64,000 nucleotides of DNA, taken from the NCBI GenBank assembly GCA_934183255.1, contig CAKPSD010000001.1, positions 1 through 64,000 on the forward strand, read 5' to 3'. This document shows positions 43,339 to 50,969 of the stretch, one piece after another; position 1 is the stretch's first letter, and each line of letters opens with the position of its first letter. Under the pieces are notes generated by a model that had not been told where the DNA came from, made no database searches, and saw nothing but the letters and a program-made list of their open reading frames with translations. The position numbers and the translations under genes are program-made. The DNA is from an uncultured Bacilli bacterium. Lineage in GTDB: Bacteria; Bacillota_I; Bacilli_A; RFN20; DUOF01.

Positions 43339-44726
43339 TCTTTATTACTTCCTTTCTTCTTTTTAGATATTTTTTCTATAAAGTTTACAGGCACTAAAGA
43401 TTTTAATAGTGCTTTAAAATTAATAGGGCATAAAGGATACATATATTGTGTTCCTAATGATTCTTGAGAAGAAAGATAGATCATTATAAGTATAAAAGCG
43501 GTACTAGAGCCAACAAAGCCAAATAAAACTGTAAATATTAACATAACCCATCGCATCATATTTACACTTATATTGAAACTATTGTTATTTGATAAAACAT
43601 AACAAGCAATAATACTTAGAGCACCTACAAATAGAGCTTCTTGACTTAGTATGCCTGCTTCTATTACTGCTCTTCCTAAAAGTAAACTTCCTATTACAAG
43701 TAGACTTGAACTTAATCCTTGAGTATATCTTGTACCTGCAATTCTAAATATTTGAAAGATTATTTCTACAATGATTATTTCTGATATAAAAGAAGCTTTT
43801 ATTCCTTTTCTTGCATTAATGGTTGTAGATATTAGAGAGACGGGAAAAAATTCAGGATAAAAACTAATGACGGCTACTATAAAAGGTTCTATAAAGACAG
43901 CTATAAAAAAGGCAAAAGCTAATATAGCTCTATCTATGAGTACAGCATAGTAGTTTTCACTTAACGAATCATGATATTCAAAAAAGTAAAATAAAGTGGT
44001 GGGTACAATTAATGCTAGGGGAATCCCATCTATTAATATTATTATTCTTCCTTTTATTAAAGATTCAGCAATATAGTCTGGTCTACTTGTATAGTTTACT
44101 AGAGGAACTAGTGATTTTTTGTTAACTAAAAAAGATTGCATTTGTCCTATATTAGTTAGACTATCAGTATTTATTTTATCTAAAGCTTCTTTTAATTTGC
44201 TTACTATTTTATTATTTGATGTTTCATTTATATACATCATTACAACATTAGTGTTAGTTAATCTACCTATGTTATATTGTTCTATACTTAATTCATTACT
44301 TTTTATTCTTTTTTGAATTAAGGCTACATTTTTTTCATTGCTTTCTACTAATGCATCTCTAGCTCCAACGATTGAAATATCATTTATAGGGTCACTTGTG
44401 CTTCTTGTTGGAATATTATCGGCATTTATAGAATAGAAAGACTTATTAGTATAGTTATATATTATTATACTTCCACTAAAAAGGGCAGAATTAATATCCC
44501 TTTCTGATATTTCTTTTATGCCTACAATATTAGTTTCATCAAGTTTAGAATGTGTGATTGATTCCTTTATTAGACTAGGTATTAAACTTTTTTGTAATAA
44601 ATCTATATTTATCATTGTTTTGTTATACATTAGTAATAGATTAGTATTATCTTCAATGTGCATAAAAATAACATATTCATTATTTTTGTATTTCTTTTTT
44701 AATTTTTTAGTTATGCTTTCAAACAT
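43335..44726 (-). CDS. gerA: Spore germination protein GerA
   Basis: 463 residues. The cytosolic N-terminal half (about 1-235) carries GSIIIYNYTNKSFYSINAD then RSTSDPINDISIVGARDALV and VVMMYINETSNNKIVSKLK. The C-terminal half has about five membrane segments with AVISFYPEFFPVSLISTTIN then ARKGIKASF, all typical of GerAA-type receptors. It forms the channel-like core of the germinant receptor. AAAGGAGG precedes the ATG; it overlaps gerB by 8 and gerC by 4 bases. Confidence 0.95.
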   Translation of the reverse strand: MFESITKKLKKKYKNNEYVIFMHIEDNTNLLLMYNKTMINIDLLQKSLIPSLIKESITHSKLDETNIVGIKEISERDINSALFSGSIIIYNYTNKSFYSINADNIPTRSTSDPINDISIVGARDALVESNEKNVALIQKRIKSNELSIEQYNIGRLTNTNVVMMYINETSNNKIVSKLKEALDKINTDSLTNIGQMQSFLVNKKSLVPLVNYTSRPDYIAESLIKGRIIILIDGIPLALIVPTTLFYFFEYHDSLSENYYAVLIDRAILAFAFFIAVFIEPFIVAVISFYPEFFPVSLISTTINARKGIKASFISEIIIVEIIFQIFRIAGTRYTQGLSSSLLVIGSLLLGRAVIEAGILSQEALFVGALSIIACYVLSNNNSFNISVNMMRWVMLIFTVLFGFVGSSTAFILIMIYLSSQESLGTQYMYPLCPINFKALLKSLVPVNFIEKISKKKKGSNKE

Positions 44727-45750
44727 TAGCTTTTTTCCTCCTTTTTATCATAAATGGGAGAGTTAATAAAGCAATTATTAAACATATAGAACAGGTTAAT
44801 AATAGTGATTCTAGTGCATTTTCATACAGTTTCATGCTTTTTTCTGCAAAGTAAACAATTATTATTACTGCAAATATTAAACAAATACTTACAATCTTAT
44901 TTAAATTGAAAGACCTTTTTATAGTTATTATTGAATATCCTATTCTTGCATATATAGAAAAAGCTATTGATAATAGATAATAATAATCTACATTTTCAAA
45001 AAAATCTCCAGCTACTATATTTTTAATGCTTTCTAGATAAGGAAATCTTATCTTATCTAGTAAGGTTCCAAACTCAAATAATTGTCTTAAATTAGTAGTT
45101 ATTCCAACTAGTGATAAAAATATAGATAATATTAATACTAATTTGATATTTATTTTGTTTTCGATATCTTTTTGACTAGTTATTAAAAGTAATGGCTCTA
45201 GTAGTAAAGGTAAGATAAGTAATATTAATGGTAAAATATGATTTTTACTAATTTTAAAGAAATTATAAAAAGTAAACATATCTATATCTGGTAAATGTTT
45301 TGTATAGACATATTTAAATATGATAGTTATGATGAGTAAAAATGATGCTAAATAATAAAATATATAATCTCCTTTTATAACTGTATATATTAGGGGTAAA
45401 GATAAAAAGAATAATATTATTAAAAATAGTGTCTCTGGGTAGTAATAAATATATATTAAATTAGTAATATATGTTAGTGATATTATTAAAGTTATTAGTA
45501 AATAAATACTAGATATTGACTTATATAAAAAATTGCATTTTATGTTGTTATTTAATTTATTTTTATTAATAATTTTACATGTTATGTATGCAACTATGGG
45601 CATAAGAGTAAACATTATACTTGTTAAGAAGACTGCTTCTTTTGAATATAAATAAAATAAATGTTGGGATAGTATTTGTATTGTATAGAAGGAGTAAGAT
45701 ATGAAAAAAATTATCATTAGATTTGTAGAAGATATTTTTCTTTTTTCCAT
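44719..45750 (-). CDS. gerB: Spore germination protein GerB (amino-acid permease-like)
   Basis: 343 residues from the ATG at 45750 (GGTG 7 bases upstream; begins MEKRKISSTNLMIIFFISYS). An ATG at 45849 would add 33 hydrophobic residues but has no ribosome site, and the chosen start matches the usual GerAB N-terminus. About ten membrane segments; FPYLESIKNIVAGDFFENVD followed by ARIGYSIITIK is the late GerAB motif. This subunit binds the nutrient germinant in known receptors. First gene of the ger operon. Confidence 0.88.
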   Translation of the reverse strand: MEKRKISSTNLMIIFFISYSFYTIQILSQHLFYLYSKEAVFLTSIMFTLMPIVAYITCKIINKNKLNNNIKCNFLYKSISSIYLLITLIISLTYITNLIYIYYYPETLFLIILFFLSLPLIYTVIKGDYIFYYLASFLLIITIIFKYVYTKHLPDIDMFTFYNFFKISKNHILPLILLILPLLLEPLLLITSQKDIENKINIKLVLILSIFLSLVGITTNLRQLFEFGTLLDKIRFPYLESIKNIVAGDFFENVDYYYLLSIAFSIYARIGYSIITIKRSFNLNKIVSICLIFAVIIIVYFAEKSMKLYENALESLLLTCSICLIIALLTLPFMIKRRKKANV

Positions 45751-45873
45751 ATGTTTCACCAGTGTTATTTTTTCCAATATTATGTAAATGAAACAAAAAA
45801 GAAATAATCTTAAGAAAATAGAGAAAAAAAGTATAGCAAATTTTGTCATAAAATGATGCTAAGGGGGATTTTT

Positions 45874-46146
45874 ATGATAAATCAATTTATTTTAGTAGGT
45901 GCTATAAAAGAAATGCCATTAGAAGATGAAAAATTTAAATTAGAGGTAAAAAGAAATTATAAGAATATGTCTGGAGAGTTTGAAAATGATGTTTTTGATT
46001 GTTATATATGGTTAGCAATCTCTAAAAAAATTATGCTTTCATGTAAAATGGGAGATGTAGTTGCTGTTAAGGGAAGACTTGTTGGAGAAGATGGTAAGTG
46101 TAATATTATTGCTGAACAAATAGTATTACTAAATAAAGTAGCGTAA
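45874..46146 (+). CDS. Small OB-fold, single-strand DNA-binding-like protein
   Basis: 90 residues from the ATG at 45874 (AAGGGGG upstream). MINQFILVGAIKEMPLEDEK, then KNMSGEFENDVFDCYIWLAI and GDVVAVKGRLVGEDGKCNII then AEQIVLL follow the SSB/PriB OB-fold order of strands. It lacks the acidic C-terminal tail that SSB uses to recruit partners and is shorter than SSB, so it is a paralogue rather than the housekeeping SSB. Divergent from the ger operon. Its role is unknown. Confidence 0.7.
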   Translation: MINQFILVGAIKEMPLEDEKFKLEVKRNYKNMSGEFENDVFDCYIWLAISKKIMLSCKMGDVVAVKGRLVGEDGKCNIIAEQIVLLNKVA

Positions 46147-46195
46147 ATGTTGAAAAGAAAAAGTTTCAAGTTTAAAATTTAAGTGGGTGGTATTT

Positions 46196-46915
46196 ATGTT
46201 TAAATATATTAGAGCTATTTTTAGAGGAGGACTTAGAATTTTATTTGCATATCCTAAAATTAGAAGATATGCAAAACATAAAGACAAGTATTCAATTGAA
46301 GAGAGATATGCATATGCAAGAAAGTTAACTAAAATTGCTTTTCGTGCATTAGATATAAAAGTTGAAACCTATGATTTAGATAAGCTTCCTAAAGATGAAC
46401 CAGTAATGCTTGTATGTAATCACCAAGGTTTTATGGATGCATTAACAATGATATATTTATCAGAAAAACCTATTACTTTTGTTACTAAGAAAGAAGCAAG
46501 AAAATATCCTTTTGCAGGTAAAGTTATATATTTTATAGATGGTATATTTATGGATAGAGAGAATATTAGAGATGCAGTTAGAATGGTTAAATTATGTGAG
46601 GAAGATTTGAAAAATGGTAAGTATGTTTCTATATTTCCTGAAGGAACTAGAACTAGAGATGTAGATCGTATTCCTGGTGAATATAAAGCTGGAGCTTTAA
46701 AACCTGCTTATGACACTAATACAAAAATTGCTTATTTTGTTATTGATGGAGGATATACAGCTTTATCAACAAAATATAAGGGGAAGACTACTATTAAGTT
46801 TAAATTAATTGATGTTGTTGATTCTAGTGTATATAAAGAGAAGAATACTGCAGAGCTTGCTAAAGAAATAGAAAATAATACTAAAAAAGAGTTGCTAAAT
46901 ATAAGAAATTTATGA
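46196..46915 (+). CDS. 1-acyl-sn-glycerol-3-phosphate acyltransferase family (PlsC-like)
   Basis: 239 residues from the ATG at 46196 (GGGTGG upstream). CNHQGFMDAL gives the HX4D catalytic pair, followed by FVTKKEARKYPFAGK, IDGIFMDREN and IFPEGTRTRD; these are the four PlsC boxes. It acylates lysophosphatidic acid in phospholipid synthesis at the cytoplasmic membrane. The N-terminal FKYIRAIFRGGLRILFAYP is an amphipathic anchor. Confidence 0.9.
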   Translation: MFKYIRAIFRGGLRILFAYPKIRRYAKHKDKYSIEERYAYARKLTKIAFRALDIKVETYDLDKLPKDEPVMLVCNHQGFMDALTMIYLSEKPITFVTKKEARKYPFAGKVIYFIDGIFMDRENIRDAVRMVKLCEEDLKNGKYVSIFPEGTRTRDVDRIPGEYKAGALKPAYDTNTKIAYFVIDGGYTALSTKYKGKTTIKFKLIDVVDSSVYKEKNTAELAKEIENNTKKELLNIRNL

Positions 46916-46957
46916 TATTATTGCTGGACTATTAAAATAGCAGAGGGGGTAATGTTG

Positions 46958-47458
46958 ATGGGACTATTTACTTGGTACAGTGAGGAAGTACCAGAAGGGA
47001 TGAAAACTACTCAAGTTTATGGAATTGTTTTTACTACTGATGGACGTTTGCTTTTAAAGGTAGAAAAGAAGCATGGCAAAACAGAGTATTCATTTGCTGG
47101 TGGAACTCCTGAATCATTTGATTCTAATAGAATAGTTACACTTAGAAGAGAACTTATTGAAGAAGTGAACACTACTATTAAAGATGAAATTTATTTAGTT
47201 GGGTACCAAAAAGTTGATGAAGGAAATGGAAAAGCTCCATATGCTCAAGTTCGTATGACTGCTCTTATTGATAAAGTAGGAGTAAAGAAACCAGATCCTG
47301 ATAATGGAAAAACTTATGAAAGATTACTAACTACACCTGAAAGAGCTATTAAACTTTTGGGTTGGGATACTGCTGAAGGGCAGATTAATGAAGCTGTTAG
47401 AATAGCTAAAGAAAAGCTAAATATTAAAGAATTTTCTACTGTTGAAGAATATATTTAA
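46958..47458 (+). CDS. Nudix hydrolase
   Basis: 166 residues from the ATG at 46958 (GGGGG 8 bases upstream; an ATG at 46952 is too close). VYGIVFTTDGRLLLKVEK leads to the Nudix box GGTPESFDSNRIVTLRRELI then EEV, which keeps the REL(I)EEV core but has a slightly altered first half. It hydrolyses a nucleoside diphosphate linked compound; substrate unknown. Confidence 0.82.
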   Translation: MGLFTWYSEEVPEGMKTTQVYGIVFTTDGRLLLKVEKKHGKTEYSFAGGTPESFDSNRIVTLRRELIEEVNTTIKDEIYLVGYQKVDEGNGKAPYAQVRMTALIDKVGVKKPDPDNGKTYERLLTTPERAIKLLGWDTAEGQINEAVRIAKEKLNIKEFSTVEEYI

Positions 47459-47512
47459 TATTAAAAAAGTAAACAAAATATGTACTAGTTAACTCAAGGT
47501 TAACAAATGAAT

Positions 47513-47556
47513 AAAACACCTTTTATTTGCTTATAATGCAAATGAGGTGTTTTTGT
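47513..47556 (+). promoter_or_regulatory. Terminator-like hairpin overlapping the ribosome site of the XRE gene
   Basis: AAAACACC (47513-47520) pairs with GGTGTTTT (47546-47553), and inside it ATTTGC (47525-47530) pairs with GCAAAT (47538-47543); T-rich sequence follows. The GAGGTG ribosome site of the XRE gene lies in the 3' arm. It can end the Nudix transcript and mask XRE translation on read-through RNA. Confidence 0.65.
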
Positions 47557-47559
47557 TTT

Positions 47560-47910
47560 ATGAACAATGAAATATTTGCAAAAAGGTTTAAAGAATTAAG
47601 ATTAAATGCCGGTATTACTCAGACTGAATTTAGTCATTATTTAGGTATTTCTAAAGCAACAATTTCTTATTATGAAAGCGGCAAAAGAATGCCTAGTAAT
47701 TTTCAAATAAGAAAAATTGCTAATTATTTTAAAGTCCCTATAGATTATTTACTTGGAATGGATTATATAATGGAAGATTCTAACGATGAATATTTAAGAG
47801 ATGAAACATTATTAAAAATAATTAGAAGATCTAAAAAATTATCTTCATTTATATTAAGTGATCCTAGAAGTAATGTTAAAAAGTTAGAAGATTATATAGA
47901 CTCATTGTAA
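47560..47910 (+). CDS. XRE-family transcription regulator
   Basis: 116 residues from the ATG at 47560, 10 bases after GAGGTG. HTH_3 domain at about 5-62: FAKRFKELRLNAGITQTEFS then HYLGISKATISYYESGKRMP and YFKVPIDYLLGMD. A C-terminal helical part of about 50 residues (LLKIIRRSKKLSSFILSDPR) may serve dimerisation. Target unknown; the flanking Nudix and methyltransferase genes have their own signals. Its own ribosome site is in a hairpin. Confidence 0.88.
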   Translation: MNNEIFAKRFKELRLNAGITQTEFSHYLGISKATISYYESGKRMPSNFQIRKIANYFKVPIDYLLGMDYIMEDSNDEYLRDETLLKIIRRSKKLSSFILSDPRSNVKKLEDYIDSL

Positions 47911-47914
47911 GATT

Positions 47915-47946
47915 AAAAGTATAGCAAAAAAACTATGCTTTTTTTA
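47915..47946 (+). terminator. Intrinsic terminator of the XRE gene
   Basis: AAAAGTATAG pairs with CTATGCTTTT (one G-T pair) around an A-rich loop, then T-run. Confidence 0.8.
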
Positions 47947-47981
47947 TATATTTATTTATAATTTTAGATAGGTGATGATTT

Positions 47982-48770
47982 ATGGACAAAAGAGAAAGTA
48001 TTTTGAATGATTTTTATACTAATTCTTGTGATGAAGATAATAGACTTACTAGCAAACATGGTAGTGTAGAATTCATAACATCAACTATGTATATAGATAG
48101 ATTTTTAAAGAAAGATTCTAGAATACTAGAAGTAGGAGCAGGTACTGGAAGATATTCTTTGTATTATGCTAGTAAAGGATATAAAGTTAACGCTATTGAA
48201 TATGTTAAACATAATGTAGAAATTTTGAAAAGTAAAATAACTGGTGATATGGATATAGTTGCAGAACAAGGAGATGCTTTGAATTTATCTAGATTTAAGG
48301 ATAATACTTTTGATGTTACTTTAGTATTAGGACCTTTATACCACTTATATACAAGAGAAGATCAAAATAAGGCTATTAGTGAGGCAATTAGAGTTACTAA
48401 AGCTAATGGTATAATAGCAATAGCATATTTAACGAGCGATTCTATTATGGTTGATTGGGCTTTAAAAAGTCATCATTTGATAGATGGATATCCTAATGAT
48501 TATGATGATAACTTTAAAATGATTAATTATACTGAAGGTGTTTTTGCATCTTTTTATATAGATGAGTTTAAAGAAATTATGAGTAGTTTTAATGTTAACA
48601 TGTTACATAATATAGCAACTGATGGAATGGCACATCATGTAAAGGAAGCTATAGATTCATTAAGTGATGAAGAATTTGAAATATGGATAAAATATCATTT
48701 GTCTACTTGTGAAAGAATTGAATTACAAGGATATAGTAATCATATGTTATATATTTGTAAGAAAAACTAA
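47982..48770 (+). CDS. Class I SAM-dependent methyltransferase
   Basis: 262 residues. ILEVGAGTGRYSLYYASKGY (motif I, about 48-67), NAIEYVKHN, EQGDALNLSRFKDNTFDVTL then VLGPLYHLY and EAIRVTKANGIIAIAYL form a complete Methyltransf_11/25 domain. VLGPLYHL is typical of a clade found beside small-molecule resistance genes, but no substrate can be named. GGTGAT precedes the ATG. Confidence 0.86.
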   Translation: MDKRESILNDFYTNSCDEDNRLTSKHGSVEFITSTMYIDRFLKKDSRILEVGAGTGRYSLYYASKGYKVNAIEYVKHNVEILKSKITGDMDIVAEQGDALNLSRFKDNTFDVTLVLGPLYHLYTREDQNKAISEAIRVTKANGIIAIAYLTSDSIMVDWALKSHHLIDGYPNDYDDNFKMINYTEGVFASFYIDEFKEIMSSFNVNMLHNIATDGMAHHVKEAIDSLSDEEFEIWIKYHLSTCERIELQGYSNHMLYICKKN

Positions 48771-48792
48771 CTTTTTATAGCTATTATATGTC

Positions 48793-48832
48793 TAGAGGAA
48801 ATTTTTGCGTATTTACGAATAAATTTCCTCTA
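48793..48832. repeat. Long hairpin without a U-tract between methyltransferase gene and rpmF
   Basis: TAGAGGAAATTT (48793-48804) pairs perfectly with AAATTTCCTCTA (48821-48832), enclosing CGT-ATTT-ACG. No T-run follows on the plus strand, so it is either an inefficient terminator, an RNA-processing element or a protein site. Confidence 0.75.
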
Positions 48833-48893
48833 ACTTATATTATTTATTTAAATAAAAAAGCAAATATTTATATTGAGTTTTAGATAAAAATCG

Positions 48894-48922
48894 TTGACTT
48901 TAATATTAGTCTAATATATAAT
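48894..48922 (+). promoter_or_regulatory. Sigma-A promoter of rpmF
   Basis: TTGACT (48894-48899), 17-base spacer, TATAAT (48917-48922). Confidence 0.9.
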
Positions 48923-48968
48923 CTTTGATGTTGCTAATAGGATACATGAACTTAGGAGGTGTTTACAA

Positions 48969-49136
48969 ATGGCAGTACCAGCAAGAAGAATTTCAAAAAC
49001 AGCTAAAAGAAAACGTAGAACTCACCAAAAATTAGAAATGCCTAATTTAAGTGCTTGTAGTAATTGTGGTGAAATGATTAAGTCACATATCGTATGTCCT
49101 CACTGTGGATATTATGATGGTAAAAAAGTTTTATAA
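48969..49136 (+). CDS. rpmF: Ribosomal protein L32 (bL32)
   Basis: 55 residues beginning MAVPARRISKTAKRKRRTHQ, the usual bL32 start. Two CxxC pairs (CSNCG and CPHCG) make a zinc ribbon, so this is the zinc-binding form. AGGAGGTG stands 7 bases upstream. The gene is monocistronic with its own promoter and terminator; the customary DUF177 (yceD) partner upstream is absent. Confidence 0.97.
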   Translation: MAVPARRISKTAKRKRRTHQKLEMPNLSACSNCGEMIKSHIVCPHCGYYDGKKVL

Positions 49137-49161
49137 TATTTAGTTTGAATATGAATAATTA

Positions 49162-49189
49162 AGGGTTACCGTAAGGTAATCTTTTTTTT
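49162..49189 (+). terminator. Intrinsic terminator of rpmF
   Basis: AGGGTTACC-GTAA-GGTAATCT followed by T8. Confidence 0.88.
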
Positions 49190-49230
49190 GCACATTTTTT
49201 AAGAAAGTTAATAAAAATTCGCAAAAAATA

Positions 49231-49260
49231 TTTACAAAAGGTAAAAATAGTGACTATAAT
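49231..49260 (+). promoter_or_regulatory. Promoter of the mraZ operon
   Basis: TTTACA (49231-49236), 18-base spacer, TATAAT (49255-49260). The MraZ repeats begin 8 bases downstream. Confidence 0.82.
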
Positions 49261-49267
49261 AGACTTG

Positions 49268-49298
49268 TAAGTGGTGAAAAGTGGTAGAAAGTGGGTGA
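49268..49298 (+). promoter_or_regulatory. MraZ boxes (three direct repeats, 10-bp period)
   Basis: GTGGTGAAAA, GTGGTAGAAA and GTGGGTGATT occupy 49271-49300, each preceded by A-A(-A). They fit the AAAGTG(T/G)N3 repeats bound by MraZ in mollicutes and the TGGGN5 repeats of E. coli. One turn of helix separates the copies. Lying at the transcription start, they indicate autoregulation. Confidence 0.82.
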
Positions 49299-49303
49299 TT
49301 AAT

Positions 49304-49735
49304 ATGTTCATGGGTCAATTTTTACATAATATTGATGAGAAGGGACGTATTATCATTCCATCTAAAATGAGAGAACAACTTTCTAACGCCGTAGTTGTTA
49401 CAAGAGGGTTTGATAAATGTATCACTCTTTATTCAACTGAAGGATGGGAAAAGTTTCAAACATCACTTCTTACATTACCAAACACAATGCAAGATGCTAG
49501 AAAACATATTCGTGTATTAGTAGGTAGTGCTTCTTCACAAGAATTTGATAAGCAAGGTAGAATAAATTTACCTTCTAATCTTATTAATGAAGCAGGTATT
49601 ACTAAAGAATGTGTAATTGTTGGTGTTCTTGATCACATTGAGATTTGGTCAAAAGAAGCTTGGGATGCATATTATGATGATGCTTCTTCTAGTTTAGAAG
49701 ATATTGCAGAAAAATTATCTTTTATAGGTAAGTAA
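49304..49735 (+). CDS. mraZ: Transcriptional regulator MraZ
   Basis: 143 residues from the ATG at 49304 (begins MFMGQFLHNIDEKGRIIIPS). Two SpoVT/AbrB-like halves each carry the MraZ loop DxKGRxxxP: DEKGRIIIPSKMRE (about 11-24) and DKQGRINLPSNLI (about 85-97). MraZ binds repeats in its own promoter to control the division/cell-wall cluster. First gene of an operon with rsmH and ftsL; AGTGGGTGAT of the last MraZ box doubles as the ribosome site. Confidence 0.97.
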   Translation: MFMGQFLHNIDEKGRIIIPSKMREQLSNAVVVTRGFDKCITLYSTEGWEKFQTSLLTLPNTMQDARKHIRVLVGSASSQEFDKQGRINLPSNLINEAGITKECVIVGVLDHIEIWSKEAWDAYYDDASSSLEDIAEKLSFIGK

Positions 49736-49736
49736 T

Positions 49737-50666
49737 ATGAGCGAACATGTTTCTGTTTTGTTAAATGAGTCAATTGATGGGCTCAATATTAAAAGCGATG
49801 GCATCTATGTAGACGCTACTTTAGGTAGAGCAGGACATAGTTACCATATATTAAAGAAGTTATCTAATCTTGGCAAGCTATATTGCTTTGACAAAGATAT
49901 AGAAGCTATGGAGACATCTAGTCAGTTACTATCAACTATTTCTCCCCAATTTGAACTTATTCATGCTGATTATAAGTTTATCGTAATGGAACTTAATAAG
50001 CGTGGTATTAATTCTGTTGATGGTATCTTGTTTGATTTAGGTGTCTCTTCTCCCCAACTAGATAATGGTGAAAGAGGATTTTCATACAAATATGATGCTA
50101 GACTTGATATGCGTATGAATAAAGATGATAAATTAGATGCTTACACCGTTGTGAATACATATAAGGAAGATGATCTTAGAAATATTATATTTAATTATGG
50201 AGAAGAAAGGTATGCAAGAAATATTGCTAGAAACATAGTTTTAAGAAGAAAAGAAAAACCTATTGAAACTACATTTGAATTAGTTGATATTATTAAAGCT
50301 AGTATGCCTGGAAGTGCTCTTAGAGAAGGACATCCTGCAAAAAGAACATTTCAAGCTATAAGAATTGAAGTTAATGATGAACTTAATAGTTTAAAAATTG
50401 CTTTGAATGATAGTTTGAAATTATTAAAGAAGGGTGGAAGAATAGCAGTTATTACATTCCATTCACTTGAGGACAAAATAGTTAAAGAAATATTTAAAAA
50501 GGCAAGTGAAGGTGAAAATTGGTCAAGAAATATGCCTATTAATGTTGAACAAAAAGAAAGTGAGTTCAAATTAATTACTAGAAAACCAATATTACCTAGC
50601 GAAAAAGAGCTTAAGGAGAATAATAGATCACATTCTGCCAAGCTAAGAATTATAGAAAAATTATAA
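49737..50666 (+). CDS. rsmH: 16S rRNA m4C1402 methyltransferase RsmH
   Basis: 309 residues. HVSVLLNESIDGLNI starts the protein; VDATLGRAGHSYHIL is the SAM-binding loop (GRAGHS in place of GGAGHS), and FDLGVSSPQLDNGERGFSYK then YDARLDMRM is the family hallmark. AKRTFQAIRIEVNDEL and ITFHSLEDKIVK follow. It methylates N4 of C1402 in the ribosomal decoding centre. One base separates it from mraZ. Confidence 0.97.
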   Translation: MSEHVSVLLNESIDGLNIKSDGIYVDATLGRAGHSYHILKKLSNLGKLYCFDKDIEAMETSSQLLSTISPQFELIHADYKFIVMELNKRGINSVDGILFDLGVSSPQLDNGERGFSYKYDARLDMRMNKDDKLDAYTVVNTYKEDDLRNIIFNYGEERYARNIARNIVLRRKEKPIETTFELVDIIKASMPGSALREGHPAKRTFQAIRIEVNDELNSLKIALNDSLKLLKKGGRIAVITFHSLEDKIVKEIFKKASEGENWSRNMPINVEQKESEFKLITRKPILPSEKELKENNRSHSAKLRIIEKL

Positions 50667-50682
50667 GAAAGGAGTAATAGGT

Positions 50683-50919
50683 ATGATTACAAAGAAAAAG
50701 TTAAAAACAAAATTTGATTATCAAATCAGAACTTTTGGGTTGTGTGCTTTGTTGCTATTTGCTTTTACAATGTTATTTATCACACCTAAAACTCAAGAGT
50801 TAAAAGATAATAATACAAGTATTCAATCAGAAATAAAGGTACAAGAAGACAAAAATGATAGATTAAAATTTGAAAATGCTGAAATGATGATTGAAAGCAC
50901 AGTAAAAAATAATGATTAA
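50683..50919 (+). CDS. ftsL: FtsL-like division protein
   Basis: 78 residues: a short basic cytosolic start, one membrane helix (TFGLCALLLFAFTMLFIT, about 17-34) and a short extracellular coiled-coil (ELKDNNTSIQSEIKVQEDKN). Size, topology and position after rsmH make it the FtsL equivalent, which recruits the septal transpeptidase; sequence identity is too low for certainty. AAGGAG precedes the ATG. A terminator follows at once, so the usual next gene (pbp) is not in this operon. Confidence 0.72.
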   Translation: MITKKKLKTKFDYQIRTFGLCALLLFAFTMLFITPKTQELKDNNTSIQSEIKVQEDKNDRLKFENAEMMIESTVKNND

Positions 50920-50921
50920 TT

Positions 50922-50947
50922 AAAAGATAGAGTTATCTATCTTTTTT
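50922..50947 (+). terminator. Intrinsic terminator closing mraZ-rsmH-ftsL
   Basis: AAAGATAGA-GTTA-TCTATCTTT followed by TTT. Confidence 0.9.
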
Positions 50948-50969
50948 ATGTAAAAAGGGAGGTAAAATA

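Noticed and set aside
45751..45849. 33-residue N-terminal extension of GerB
   Set aside because: No ribosome site at the ATG at 45849, and GerAB proteins normally begin near the ISSTNL segment reached from the start at 45750.
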